Positions 25,131 through 32,901 are shown, counted from the first letter of the stretch. The stretch: DNA of 34,212 nt from Methylocystis suflitae (GCF_024448135.1 NZ_JAMRYX010000106.1:1-34212); one strand, 5' to 3'. Notes: a model not told the origin generated them from the sequence alone. Translations and numbers: made by a program.

Positions 25131-25206
25131 CTGACCGATAGCTAGTGCTGACCAAGCGTCGCAGCGCCTTGTTTGGCCTCTCGATCGCGTCTTCCCGGAG
25201 TTCGCC

Positions 25207-26097
25207 ATGTCGCTTCCGCCCTTCGATCAGCGCGACGGATTCATTTGGTACAATGGTGCGCTCGTTCCGTGGCGCGAAGCGAAGCTTCACGTTCTCTCGC
25301 ACGGGCTGCATTACGCGTCCTGCGTCTTCGAAGGCGAGCGCGCCTACGGCGGGTCGATCTTCAAATCGCGCGAACATTCCGAGAGGTTCCAGGCGTCCGC
25401 TCGGATCCTCGATTTCGAGATTCCCTATAGCGTCGAAGAGATCGACGCCGCAAAGCATGAGACCGTAAAGGCCAACGGCCTGTCGAACTGCTATGTGCGT
25501 CCGGTTGCTTGGCGCGGCAGCGAAATGATGGCCGTCGCGGCGCAGAATTCGACGATCAACGTCGCAATCGCCGTTTGGGATTGGCCGAGCATGTTTGATG
25601 TCGAGACCAAGATGAAAGGCATCAAGCTCGACATCGCCGAATATCGGCGGCCCGATCCGCTGACGGCGCCCTCGATGGCGAAGGCCGCAGGTCTTTATAT
25701 GATTTGCACCATTTCGAAGCACCGCGCGGAACGGCGCGGGTTCGCCGACGCGCTGATGTACGATTGGCTCGGCCGAGTCGCCGAATGCACTGGCGCAAAC
25801 ATCTTTTTTGTTCAGGACGGCGCGCTGCATACGCCGATCGCCGATTGTTTCCTTGACGGCATCACCCGGCGTACGGTGATTGACCTCGCGAAAAGACGCG
25901 GCGTTGACGTCATTGAGCGCCGGATCATGCCTGAGGAACTGGCGTCATTTTCGGAGTGCCTCATCTGCGGCACCGGCGCAGAAGTGACGCCCGTTTCGGA
26001 AATCGGCGTCTATCGCTTCACGCCTGGCGAGCTTTCGCGCGCGTTGATCGGAGACTATTCGCGCGAAGTGGAAAAGCAGCCTTCGCCGGCGGCTTGA
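25207..26097 (+). CDS. ilvE: branched-chain amino acid aminotransferase
   Basis: This PLP enzyme of fold type IV transfers the amino group between glutamate and the keto acids of leucine, isoleucine and valine. It has 296 residues. It carries FIWYNGALVPWREAKLHVLSHGLHYASCVFEGERAY at the N-terminus, the PLP lysine Lys159 in APSMAKAAGLY, the segment RVAECTGANIFFV, and the phosphate-binding CGTGAEVTPV. The lysine loop reads AKAAGLY rather than the common GNY, a minor variation. The start ATG 25207 is preceded by CGGAG at a good distance. It is divergent from marR and shares the putative operator region; relatives in this class sit in the same place next to MarR and OmpR-type genes. Confidence 0.93.
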   Translation: MSLPPFDQRDGFIWYNGALVPWREAKLHVLSHGLHYASCVFEGERAYGGSIFKSREHSERFQASARILDFEIPYSVEEIDAAKHETVKANGLSNCYVRPVAWRGSEMMAVAAQNSTINVAIAVWDWPSMFDVETKMKGIKLDIAEYRRPDPLTAPSMAKAAGLYMICTISKHRAERRGFADALMYDWLGRVAECTGANIFFVQDGALHTPIADCFLDGITRRTVIDLAKRRGVDVIERRIMPEELASFSECLICGTGAEVTPVSEIGVYRFTPGELSRALIGDYSREVEKQPSPAA

Positions 26098-26139
26098 GCG
26101 CGACTCTCGCGTCCTCGCTGGAGCGTCGAGGCAAAGCGC

Positions 26140-27609
26140 TCAGCCGCTCATTCGCGCCTTGATCGCGTGTTCCGCCAGAGTCTTGCCGAGCGACCAGACG
26201 GCGGATGGCGCCTTGTGCGCGTCGGCGATGACGGCGTCGAAGGATTGCTCGATCCAATCGCAATCTTCATCGGAAATCATGAGCGGCGGCAGCAGCTTGA
26301 TCGTGTGATTGCCGTGTCCGGCCACTTGCGTCAGCACTTTATGATCGCGAAACAGCGGGATGGAGATGAGTTGGCAGAACAGGCCTGAATTCACCGTCTC
26401 CAGCAGATTCCAAGCGGCCTTCAGTTTGAACGACTTCGGCGGCCCGAATTCGATTCCGATCATGAGGCCCTTGCCGCGCACGTCGGCGACGAGTTCGTAG
26501 CCGCTGGCCATTCGTTGGAACGATGCGAGCAGACGGTCGCCCGTCTTGGCCGCATTCTCGATCACCCGTTCGTTCTTCAACACGTCCAGCGTCGCGACGC
26601 CGGCCGCCATGGCGAGATCGTTCTTGCTGAAGGTCGAGCCGTGCACCACGGCGCGATCCATGCGGTCGAAGACCTTGTCGAAGATCCATTTGCGCGTGAG
26701 CACCGCTCCGACCGGCACATGACCGCCGGAAAGCGCTTTTGCGACAACGATCATATCGGGTTCGACGCCGGGGTAGTGATCGATGGCGAAGAACCGGCCC
26801 GTCCGGCCTACTCCCGTTTGAATTTCGTCGGCGACGAACAGCGTTCCGTATTTGCGGCAGAGCGCCTGCGCGCCGAGAAGATAGCCCTCTTGCGGAATGT
26901 TGACGCCCTTGCCCTGGATCGGCTCGACGAAGAAAGCGGCGACGTCGCGCCCGGCCAAAGCGCGTTCGAGCGCGTCGAGATCATCGAACGGGACCTCGCG
27001 CGCGTTGGGCAGCAGCGGTCCGAAACCCTTCTTGAAAATTTCGTCGCCGTTCATCGACAGCGAACCATAGGTCAGACCGTGAAAGGAATGCGCGCAATGC
27101 AAGATCCCGGGACGACCCGTCGCCGCGCGCGCGAACTTGATCGCCGCTTCGACCGCCTCGGCGCCCGAATTGGCGAAAAACACCTTTTCCAGCCAAGGCG
27201 CGTAGTCGAGCAACTTTTCCGCGAGAACGCCGGCCAGAACTGAAACGTCGAGTTGCACGAGATTGGCGAGTTCGCCGTCGAGCACGCTCACGAGCGCGTC
27301 GCGCACCGCCGGATGGTTGCGTCCGAGCGCGAAGACTCCCCAGCCGCTGAGGAGATCGAGATAGCGGTCGCCCTTGCGGTCCCACAAATACGGCCCAAGA
27401 CCCCGGGTGAAGCCAACGTCATAGCCGATCGTCTTGAGAACGCGCACCCACATTTCATTGAGGTGTTTTGTATGCAGCGCAAAGCGATCGCTCTCGCGGG
27501 ACGCCACAAGCGCGGCGAGGTCATAGCGAGGATCAATTCGCGCAGAACCGCTGTGAGTAGCGTGAACGCTCATGGGCGCGCTCGCTGGCGCGGTCGACGA
27601 ATGGGTCAT
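26140..27609 (-). CDS. class III PLP aminotransferase, possibly HpnO (hopanoid side chain)
   Basis: This 489-residue class III aminotransferase has SGWGVFALGRNHPAVRDAL, VFFANSGAEAVEAAIKFARAATGR, CAHSFHGLTYGSLSMNG, FVADEIQTGVGRTGRFF and the PLP lysine in VVAKALSGGHVPVGAVL. The long N-terminus with HLNEMWVRVLKTIGYDVGFTRG, together with FCQLISIPLFRDHKVLTQVAGHG, matches what I recall of HpnO. HpnO is the enzyme thought to install the amino group of aminobacteriohopanetriol. No other hopanoid gene is in the window, so ornithine- or other diamine-type activity remains possible. TTGGAG seven bases before ATG 27609 supports the start. It converges with ilvE across about 40 bases and stands alone. Confidence 0.7.
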   Translation of the reverse strand: MTHSSTAPASAPMSVHATHSGSARIDPRYDLAALVASRESDRFALHTKHLNEMWVRVLKTIGYDVGFTRGLGPYLWDRKGDRYLDLLSGWGVFALGRNHPAVRDALVSVLDGELANLVQLDVSVLAGVLAEKLLDYAPWLEKVFFANSGAEAVEAAIKFARAATGRPGILHCAHSFHGLTYGSLSMNGDEIFKKGFGPLLPNAREVPFDDLDALERALAGRDVAAFFVEPIQGKGVNIPQEGYLLGAQALCRKYGTLFVADEIQTGVGRTGRFFAIDHYPGVEPDMIVVAKALSGGHVPVGAVLTRKWIFDKVFDRMDRAVVHGSTFSKNDLAMAAGVATLDVLKNERVIENAAKTGDRLLASFQRMASGYELVADVRGKGLMIGIEFGPPKSFKLKAAWNLLETVNSGLFCQLISIPLFRDHKVLTQVAGHGNHTIKLLPPLMISDEDCDWIEQSFDAVIADAHKAPSAVWSLGKTLAEHAIKARMSG

Positions 27610-28043
27610 TGCGGCGCTCCAACCGAGGAAAAGGCGGGCGGGCGACAGGGCGCGCGACGCTCGCCGGCTTCCGATTGCGCGCCCGGGGCGCGTTTGTCAA
27701 ATCCCGGTCGATGTGGCGCAGGGGCCACAGGGTCAAAGATTTTGGGCGTCTCCGCCAATTTTGTCCGCGACAGAATCCGCGTTTATTGCGCAATATCGCT
27801 GCGCGCGTCGTCGCGCACGCACGCATGTTTCAGTTTCAGCGACAATGGCTTCGCCAATTCGCGCGGCGACGGAGCGCGTATCCACAGACATTCGCCAGTG
27901 TACAAAAATTGACGGTTGGATGGCGCGCCGCGGGTGTTATCTTGTTAGAAGTGATTCATGAGCGACGCGGGGTGATTCGCGCTTCAGGATTATCGCCAGC
28001 GCGCGCCAGTCGAATGCTCTGGATCAGCACGGGGAGTTGGTCG
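27610..28043. other. long gene-free stretch upstream of the cold-shock gene
   Basis: No credible gene is seen; the open frame that extends the cold-shock protein leftwards through here has no domain signal and no ribosome-binding site. A weak promoter may lie at 27916-27943 (TTGGAT, 16 bases, TATCTT), leaving a leader of about 95 bases, as cold-shock messages often have. GANTC sites occur at 27773, 27953 and 27974. Confidence 0.45.
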
Positions 28044-28625
28044 GTGAGCGCTAAAGTGACTTTTCAGGATGATTTGACGACGAGCGCGACAGAATCCGAT
28101 GAGACCGGTCTCGAATTGGTCGAAGTCGCAGGACGGATTAAATGGTTCGATGTCGCCAAGGGCTACGGTTTCGTTGTGCCCGACGACGGCTCCGACGATA
28201 TTCTCCTTCATGTCACCATTCTCCGCCGCAGCGGTATGCAAACGGCCTTTGAAGGCGCGCGCGTCGTCTGCGAGGCGCAGAAGCGCGTCAAGGGCATGCA
28301 GGTCTTTCGCGTCATCGCGATGGACGAAACCACCGCGGTGCATCCGTCGCAATCATGCGCCGGGCGCACCCACGTCCAAATTGTCCCGACAAGCGGCTAT
28401 GAGATCGCCATCGTCAAATGGTTCAACCGCATGAAGGGATTCGGCTTCCTGACGCGCGGCGAAGGCACCGAAGACATTTTTCTGCACATGGAGACGGTGC
28501 GTCGCTACGGCATGACCGAGCTTAAGCCAGGCGATAGCGTCCTTGTGCGTTACGGCGGCGGTCCAAAGGGTCTGATGGCGGCTGAAGTGCGGCCGCTCGA
28601 CGCCAAAAGCGTTCCGTCGCACTGA
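28044..28625 (+). CDS. double cold-shock-domain protein
   Basis: This 193-residue protein has two cold-shock (OB-fold) domains. The first, about 28-95, has VAGRIKWFDVAKGYGFVVPDDG and DILLHVT. The second, about 121-185, has IAIVKWFNRMKGFGFLTRG and DIFLHME. The RNP1 and RNP2 aromatic residues that stack on single-stranded RNA/DNA are present in both. Alphaproteobacteria commonly carry such two-domain forms, thought to act as RNA chaperones. The start is GTG 28044, seven bases after GGGGAG; no ATG close by has such a site, and everything further upstream in frame looks non-coding. The DUF192 gene follows after 40 bases, an arrangement conserved in this class. Confidence 0.9.
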   Translation: MSAKVTFQDDLTTSATESDETGLELVEVAGRIKWFDVAKGYGFVVPDDGSDDILLHVTILRRSGMQTAFEGARVVCEAQKRVKGMQVFRVIAMDETTAVHPSQSCAGRTHVQIVPTSGYEIAIVKWFNRMKGFGFLTRGEGTEDIFLHMETVRRYGMTELKPGDSVLVRYGGGPKGLMAAEVRPLDAKSVPSH

Positions 28626-28665
28626 AGACATCGATGGTGCGCAAGGCTCTTTGGAGCCCACCCGA

Positions 28666-29127
28666 ATGAGAGCGGCGCAACTCCTCCGCACACTGATCAT
28701 GTCGCTCTTGCTGGCGCTGGTCGCGTCGACAGTCGCGCGGGCCGGGCCCGCGGTTGAAGCCATGCGCATCGTGACGGCGACGGGGGAGCATGACTTCAAG
28801 GTCGAAGTTGCGGACACGCCCAAGGCGCGCGCCCGCGGCCTCATGTTCCGCAAGTCAATGCCCGCCGATCACGGCATGCTGTTCGAATTCAAGGCCGAGG
28901 GGCCTGTTTCGATGTGGATGAAAAATACTTACATTCCGCTCGACATGGTTTTCATCGGACGTGACGGTCGGGTGGTGGGCGTGGCCGCCGACACCGAGCC
29001 GATGTCGGAACGAATTATAGCTTCGCCTCAGCCAGCCTATGCGGTGCTGGAGCTGAACGCCGGCGCCGCCCGGAAAATGTCGCTCGCCCCCGGGGACCAG
29101 GTGCAGCATCGCATGTTCAAGCGCTAG
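28666..29127 (+). CDS. exported DUF192 protein
   Basis: This 153-residue protein has a signal peptide (MRAAQLLRTLIMSLLLALVASTVARA) followed by one DUF192 domain. The domain shows EVADTPKARARGLMFRKSMPADHGMLFEF, VSMWMKNTYIPLDMVFIGRDGRVV and the closing AVLELNAGAARKMSLAPGDQV. DUF192 is widespread and small; its biochemical role is not known to me. GGAG ten bases upstream supports ATG 28666 as start. It probably shares a transcript with the cold-shock gene upstream. Confidence 0.92.
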   Translation: MRAAQLLRTLIMSLLLALVASTVARAGPAVEAMRIVTATGEHDFKVEVADTPKARARGLMFRKSMPADHGMLFEFKAEGPVSMWMKNTYIPLDMVFIGRDGRVVGVAADTEPMSERIIASPQPAYAVLELNAGAARKMSLAPGDQVQHRMFKR

Positions 29128-29209
29128 TCGATTCCCTTGTGAGGGGCGGCCGTGCGTGGTAGCGAATTTCGAGCGAGGGCAGGGCCGCCATAGGCGCGGC
29201 TTGGTCCGG

Positions 29210-29286
29210 CGGGGTATAGCGCAGCCTGGTAGCGCGGAAGTTTTGGGTACTTCAGGTCGCAGGTTCGAATCCTGCTGCCCCGACCA
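29210..29286 (+). tRNA. tRNA-Pro (anticodon UGG)
   Basis: The full cloverleaf is present: acceptor CGGGGTA pairs with TGCCCCG, D-arm GCGC...GCGC, anticodon stem GAAGT/ACTTC with loop TTTGGGT (anticodon TGG), T-arm GCAGG-TTCGAAT-CCTGC, and encoded CCA at 29284-29286. It lies between DUF192 and the complex I subunit gene. Confidence 0.97.
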
Positions 29287-29350
29287 GCGCGAACGCCGCC
29301 GCGCGCCGCTCTCATGACGCGTCTACGAGCACAGCCAACGACGAGGCCAT

Positions 29351-29659
29351 ATGACCGCACGCATCTATCTTCCGGCGCCGAGCGCCACGCAATCCGGTCC
29401 GGGGTCGGACATGTGGCGGCTTGACTTCGAGCCCGAGCTTCCGCGCAGCATCGAGCCGCTCATGGGCTGGACGAGCTCCGCTGACATGCGCCAGCAGGTC
29501 AGGCTCAATTTTTCCACCAAGGAGGAGGCGATCGCCTACGCCGAACGCAACGGGCTCCCCTATCGCCTCGAGGAGCCCAAGCCTAATCTGGCGGCGCGGC
29601 GCGGCGCATCCTATTCAGATAATTTCAAGACCAGCCGCATCGGTCTCTGGACGCATTGA
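29351..29659 (+). CDS. ETC complex I subunit, NDUFS4-like
   Basis: This 102-residue protein matches the ETC complex I subunit conserved region: TARIYLPAPSATQSGPG, WRLDFEPELPRSIEPLMGWTSSADMRQQVRLNFSTKEEAIAYAERNGLPYRLEEP, and YSDNFKTSRIGLWTH. It is the alphaproteobacterial homologue of the mitochondrial 18-kDa accessory subunit, which stabilises the NADH-oxidising arm of complex I. It sits, as usual in this class, away from the main nuo operon and between tRNA genes. GAGG upstream of ATG 29351 supports the start. Confidence 0.95.
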   Translation: MTARIYLPAPSATQSGPGSDMWRLDFEPELPRSIEPLMGWTSSADMRQQVRLNFSTKEEAIAYAERNGLPYRLEEPKPNLAARRGASYSDNFKTSRIGLWTH

Positions 29660-29668
29660 GGCTGTTTC

Positions 29669-29745
29669 GGCCCCGTAGCTCAGCCGGATAGAGCAACTGC
29701 CTTCTAAGCAGTAGGTCGCAGGTTCGAATCCTGCCGGGGTCGCCA
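29669..29745 (+). tRNA. tRNA-Arg (anticodon UCU)
   Basis: Acceptor GGCCCCG pairs with CGGGGTC. Anticodon stem ACTGC/GCAGT has loop CTTCTAA, giving TCT; T-arm is GCAGG-TTCGAAT-CCTGC and CCA is encoded at 29743-29745. It reads AGA/AGG arginine codons. It is nearly identical to the tRNA at 29826-29902. Confidence 0.97.
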
Positions 29746-29825
29746 TATATGACTACCCTGTCGGGCGTTGCTGGCGCCGCGTTGGCCGAACTGATACGGT
29801 CCGCGGCGAAAGCTGCGCCGTCGAC

Positions 29826-29902
29826 GGCTCCGTAGCTCAGCCGGATAGAGCAACTGCCTTCGAAGCAGTAGGTCGCAGGTTCGAATCCTGCCGGGGTCGC
29901 CA
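29826..29902 (+). tRNA. tRNA-Arg (anticodon UCG), near-copy of the previous one
   Basis: It is identical to the tRNA at 29669 except at two positions: acceptor base 4 (T instead of C, giving a T-G wobble with base 69) and base 36 (G instead of T), which changes the anticodon from TCT to TCG. It keeps all paired arms and CCA at 29900-29902. As read it would decode CGA and possibly CGG. The 80 bases between the two genes are not repeated. Confidence 0.93.
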
Positions 29903-29931
29903 GTCGAAGTTTAGTCGACGGGGACGGGCGA

Positions 29932-30675
29932 ATGCGGCTCAACCGCCAGGGTGCGATAGGGATCGCCGGCGCTCTCGCTTTCGCCTTGGCGCTCGTCTCG
30001 CCCCACGACACTTTAGCTCAAGGCGAGCTTTTCGATTTCCTCTTCGGGCCAAGTCAACCTCCGGCGTTCTCGTTCCACCGCTCCTGGCGGGCGATGCGTG
30101 CGCACCCGCGGCAGCCGAGGCGCGCGCCGAAGACGTCAATTCATTACGCCAAACCCGAACCGGCAAACACCACCGAGACGGACTCGATGTCCGGCGGCGG
30201 CTACTGCGTGCGCGCTTGCGACGGCTATTATTTTCCTTTGATCAAACTGCCGCGAATTTCCGGCCAGCAATCCTGCGAATTCGCCTGTCCGTCAGCGCGC
30301 GTGCAGCTCTATGAGGGCGCAAGCATCGAGCAGGCGCGCAACGCCAAAGGGCAGCTCTATTCAGCGCTTCCGGCGGCGTTCAGCTTTCGCGACAAGCTGA
30401 CGGAAAGATGCGCCTGCAACGATCCGGCCGCATCTCGCGACTATTACCTCGCGCTGTCCCGCCGGGATCCGACATTGCAAACTGGCGATTTCGTCGTCGG
30501 CGAGAAGGGCGCATTTATTTACAGCCGCACAGGCCTTGTGAGCGTCAGTCATGCCTCGCGCCAGATCAGGGCGCGGCTAAGAGGTGTGCTGTCGCGCAAC
30601 ATCGCGCCGGACGAGGCGCGCGCCTCCCATGACGGCGCCGTGGCGTTGAACAAAACGCAGCGTCCGGAAAAATAG
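29932..30675 (+). CDS. secreted DUF2865 protein
   Basis: This 247-residue protein has a signal peptide (about 1-30, ending LAQ), a proline/arginine-rich linker, and a DUF2865 domain from about 89. The domain shows GGGYCVRACDGYYFPLIKLP, QQSCEFACPSARVQLYEG and LTERCACND. Its cysteines (CVRAC, C..AC, CAC) are the hallmark and probably form disulphides. The family is found in Hyphomicrobiales and has no assigned function. The start is ATG 29932, after GGGGACGGGCG. A possible terminator hairpin follows its stop. Confidence 0.85.
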   Translation: MRLNRQGAIGIAGALAFALALVSPHDTLAQGELFDFLFGPSQPPAFSFHRSWRAMRAHPRQPRRAPKTSIHYAKPEPANTTETDSMSGGGYCVRACDGYYFPLIKLPRISGQQSCEFACPSARVQLYEGASIEQARNAKGQLYSALPAAFSFRDKLTERCACNDPAASRDYYLALSRRDPTLQTGDFVVGEKGAFIYSRTGLVSVSHASRQIRARLRGVLSRNIAPDEARASHDGAVALNKTQRPEK

Positions 30676-30680
30676 TCGCA

Positions 30681-30702
30681 GCCGCAGCGTCTGCGGCGCT
30701 TT
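30681..30702 (+). terminator. terminator-like hairpin after the DUF2865 gene
   Basis: The perfect stem GCCGCAG (30681-30687) / CTGCGGC (30691-30697) has a three-base loop. Only a short T tract (30700-30702) follows, so it may be weak or merely a structured 3' end. Confidence 0.5.
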
Positions 30703-30739
30703 ACACTCTCAGCCGCGCCGGCTATGTGCCGCGAGCTCG

Positions 30740-30761
30740 TTTATGACGGTTTTGTGACGAT
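30740..30761 (+). promoter_or_regulatory. Pho-box-like direct repeat before DUF47-pit
   Basis: Two 11-base units, TTTATGACGGT (30740-30750) and TTTGTGACGAT (30751-30761), agree at nine positions. Tandem 11-base units are the spacing of PhoB sites, though the sequence only partly fits the CTGTCAT consensus. It ends 20 bases before the DUF47 ATG, a position suited to repression. Confidence 0.4.
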
Positions 30762-30781
30762 TCCCGGGAGGCGAGAGCGCC

Positions 30782-31426
30782 ATGCTGTCTTGGTTTCAGG
30801 CGCTCATGCCGAGAGAAGAGCGCTTCTTCGATCTTTTCGAGCGGCATGCGGAGACGCTCGTCGCCGGATCTCACGCCTTGCGCGAGTTGCTGAACGGGGG
30901 CGACCGCGTGCTCGTCTGCAGCCAAGAAATCCGTCGCCAGGAGCATGAGGCCGACGCCATCGTCCGCGAGGTCCATCTGGCGGTTCGCCGCACATTCATC
31001 ACGCCGTTCGATCGCAGCGACATCCGCGACCTGGTCACCGCGATGGACGACGCTATCGACCAGATGCATCAAACGGCGAAGGCGACGCTGCTCTACGAGA
31101 CGCGCGATTTCCAGCCCGCCATGCGGCGGATGGGCGATATTATCGTCCAGTCGGCGGAACTCACGCGCAGCGCCATACCCTTGTTGCGCTTGATGCGCCA
31201 GAATGCCGGCAGGCTCAACGCTTTCAGCGAGGAGATCACCCGCATTGAGGACGAGGCCGACGCCATTCATGATCAGGGCTTGAAGGAGCTGTTTCTCGCG
31301 CACCGCCACAAAGACCCGATGGCGTTCGTCGTCGGCGCGGAAATCTACGGCCATCTCGAAAGAGTCGTTGACGGCTTTGAGGACGTCGCCGACCGTGTCG
31401 CCGGCATCGTCATCGAGCATACTTAG
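30782..31426 (+). CDS. DUF47 (PhoU-like) Pit accessory protein
   Basis: This 214-residue all-helical protein belongs to the TIGR00153/DUF47 family related to PhoU. It begins WFQALMPREERFFDLFERHAETLVAG and contains two metal-binding-type E/D-rich repeats: RRQEHEADAIVREVHLAVRRTFITPFDRSDIRDLVTAMDDAID and TRIEDEADAIHDQGLKELF. Such proteins partner with the Pit phosphate transporter encoded next to them. GGGAGGCGAGAG precedes ATG 30782. The pit gene starts nine bases after its stop. Confidence 0.93.
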   Translation: MLSWFQALMPREERFFDLFERHAETLVAGSHALRELLNGGDRVLVCSQEIRRQEHEADAIVREVHLAVRRTFITPFDRSDIRDLVTAMDDAIDQMHQTAKATLLYETRDFQPAMRRMGDIIVQSAELTRSAIPLLRLMRQNAGRLNAFSEEITRIEDEADAIHDQGLKELFLAHRHKDPMAFVVGAEIYGHLERVVDGFEDVADRVAGIVIEHT

Positions 31427-31435
31427 GGACGACGC

Positions 31436-32434
31436 TTGCAGAACTTTTCATCGTATCTCATTGGGCTTATCGCGGTCGCTTTGATCTTCGATTTCCTGAA
31501 CGGTCTGCACGACGCCGCCAACTCCATCGCGACGATCGTCTCGACCCGCGTTCTACGTCCGCAATTCGCAGTGGCCTGGGCCGCCTTCTTCAACTTCATC
31601 GCCTTCCTGTTTTTTGGGCTTCATGTGGCGCAAACTGTGGGCGCTGGCATCGTATCGCCCGATATTGTGGATGATTTCGTGGTGTTCGGCGCGCTGATGG
31701 GGGCGATCGTCTGGAATCTGATCACATGGGGATTGGGCATTCCGTCATCGAGTTCGCACGCCCTCGTCGGCGGCCTTGTGGGCGCCGGCGTGGCCAAGGT
31801 CGGCGCTTCCGCGATCGTTTGGAACGGGCTGCTCAAGACCAGCGTAGCGATCGTATTGTCGCCTGCGCTCGGATTCGTCCTGGCGCTCGCGTTGATCCTG
31901 CTCGTGTCCTGGATCTTCGTGCGGCGGACGCCGGGCGGAGTCGATGCGATGTTTCGCATCCTGCAATTCGCCTCAGCTTCCCTTTATTCGCTGGGCCATG
32001 GCGGCAATGACGCGCAGAAAACCATGGGGGTGATCGCGGTGCTCCTCTATTCGCACGGGGCGCTCGGCGGCGAGTTCCACGTGCCCTTTTGGGTTGTCAT
32101 CGCCTGTCAGGCGGCCATGGGCCTTGGAACCTTGTTTGGCGGATGGCGGATCGTGCGCACGATGGGATCCAGGATCACCCGCTTGACGCCCATGCAAGGG
32201 TTCTGCGCCGAGACGGGGGGCGCGATCACCCTGTTTCTCGCGACGGCGCTGGGCGTGCCAGTGTCGACGACGCATACGATCACCGGGGCGATCATTGGCG
32301 TGGGCGCGTCGAGGCGCGTGGCGGCGGTCCGCTGGAATGTCGCGAAGGACATCGTTGTCGCCTGGGTCATCACCATGCCGATGGCCGCCTTTTTCGCCGC
32401 GACCTTCTACGCGCTTGCGAGGTTCGCGGCATGA
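31436..32434 (+). CDS. pit: PiT-family low-affinity phosphate transporter
   Basis: This 332-residue inner-membrane protein has about ten hydrophobic segments and both halves of the PiT signature: DFLNGLHDAANSIATIVSTRVL (about 17-38) near the N-terminus and SLGHGGNDAQKTMGVIAVLL (about 185-204). The closing PVSTTHTITGAIIGVG is also typical. It takes up phosphate, probably as a metal-phosphate complex, with protons. The start is TTG 31436, supported by AGGGAC in the gap after DUF47; no ATG occurs in the right place. Its stop overlaps the ATG of the Nudix gene (ATGA), making a three-gene unit. Confidence 0.95.
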   Translation: MQNFSSYLIGLIAVALIFDFLNGLHDAANSIATIVSTRVLRPQFAVAWAAFFNFIAFLFFGLHVAQTVGAGIVSPDIVDDFVVFGALMGAIVWNLITWGLGIPSSSSHALVGGLVGAGVAKVGASAIVWNGLLKTSVAIVLSPALGFVLALALILLVSWIFVRRTPGGVDAMFRILQFASASLYSLGHGGNDAQKTMGVIAVLLYSHGALGGEFHVPFWVVIACQAAMGLGTLFGGWRIVRTMGSRITRLTPMQGFCAETGGAITLFLATALGVPVSTTHTITGAIIGVGASRRVAAVRWNVAKDIVVAWVITMPMAAFFAATFYALARFAA

Positions 32435-32901
32435 AGACGCCCAAAGCGAAGAAGAAGCGCGTCGGCGCGGCTTCTGTCCTTCGCACGCAATACGCGGCTT
32501 TGCCTTGGCGCATGAATAGCGGGCGCCTGGAGATCATGCTGGTCACCTCCCGCGACACAAAGCGCTGGGTGATACCGAAGGGCTGGCCGATGAAAGGCCG
32601 CAAACCACATATCGTCGCGGCGATCGAAGCGGTGCAGGAGGCCGGGCTCATCGGCAAGATGGACAAAGCGAAGCTCGGCGATTTCCGCTATGAAAAACGC
32701 CTCGACAGCGGCGCGAGCGTCGACTGCCGCGTCGAAGTGTTTTCTCTGCGCGTACAAAAGCAACGCAAGAAATGGCGCGAGAAGAAGCAGCGCGCCACCC
32801 GATGGTTCGAGTGCGTCGTCGCCGCCGGACTCGTCGAGGAGCCTGAATTGCGCGACCTGATGCTGAACTTTTGCAGAGAGCTGTCGCAACAAAAATCATA
32901 G
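32431..32901 (+). CDS. Nudix-fold protein with a degenerate Nudix box
   Basis: This 156-residue protein is similar to the diphosphoinositol-polyphosphate-type Nudix hydrolases of alphaproteobacteria: SVLRTQYAALPWRM, RWVIPKGWPMKGRKPH, FRYEKRLDSGASVDCRVEVFSLRV and a W...K.R.TRWF end. The Nudix box GX5EX7REUXEEXGU here reads GWPMKGRKPHIVAAIEAVQEAGL. The Arg is Ile and the first Glu of the EE pair is Gln, while two catalytic-type glutamates remain. Activity may be reduced or altered. The start ATG 32431 overlaps the pit stop; the longer frame from 32089 only re-reads pit. A role in nucleotide or polyphosphate turnover linked to phosphate supply is a guess from position. Confidence 0.85.
   Translation: MKTPKAKKKRVGAASVLRTQYAALPWRMNSGRLEIMLVTSRDTKRWVIPKGWPMKGRKPHIVAAIEAVQEAGLIGKMDKAKLGDFRYEKRLDSGASVDCRVEVFSLRVQKQRKKWREKKQRATRWFECVVAAGLVEEPELRDLMLNFCRELSQQKS

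Noticed and set aside
27909-27943. Promoter pairing TTGACG (27909-27914) with TATCTT (27938-27943)
   Set aside because: The spacing of 23 bases is too long; the weaker TTGGAT at 27916 is better placed.
27609-28043. Leftward extension of the cold-shock protein to 338 residues
   Set aside because: The extension has no domain and no ribosome-binding site; GTG 28044 with GGGGAG gives the usual two-domain length.
29625-30011. Minus-strand open frame of 128 residues with RIRTCDLLLRRQLLYPAELRG-type sequence
   Set aside because: This is the well-known false protein made by reading tRNA genes backwards; it covers both tRNA-Arg genes.
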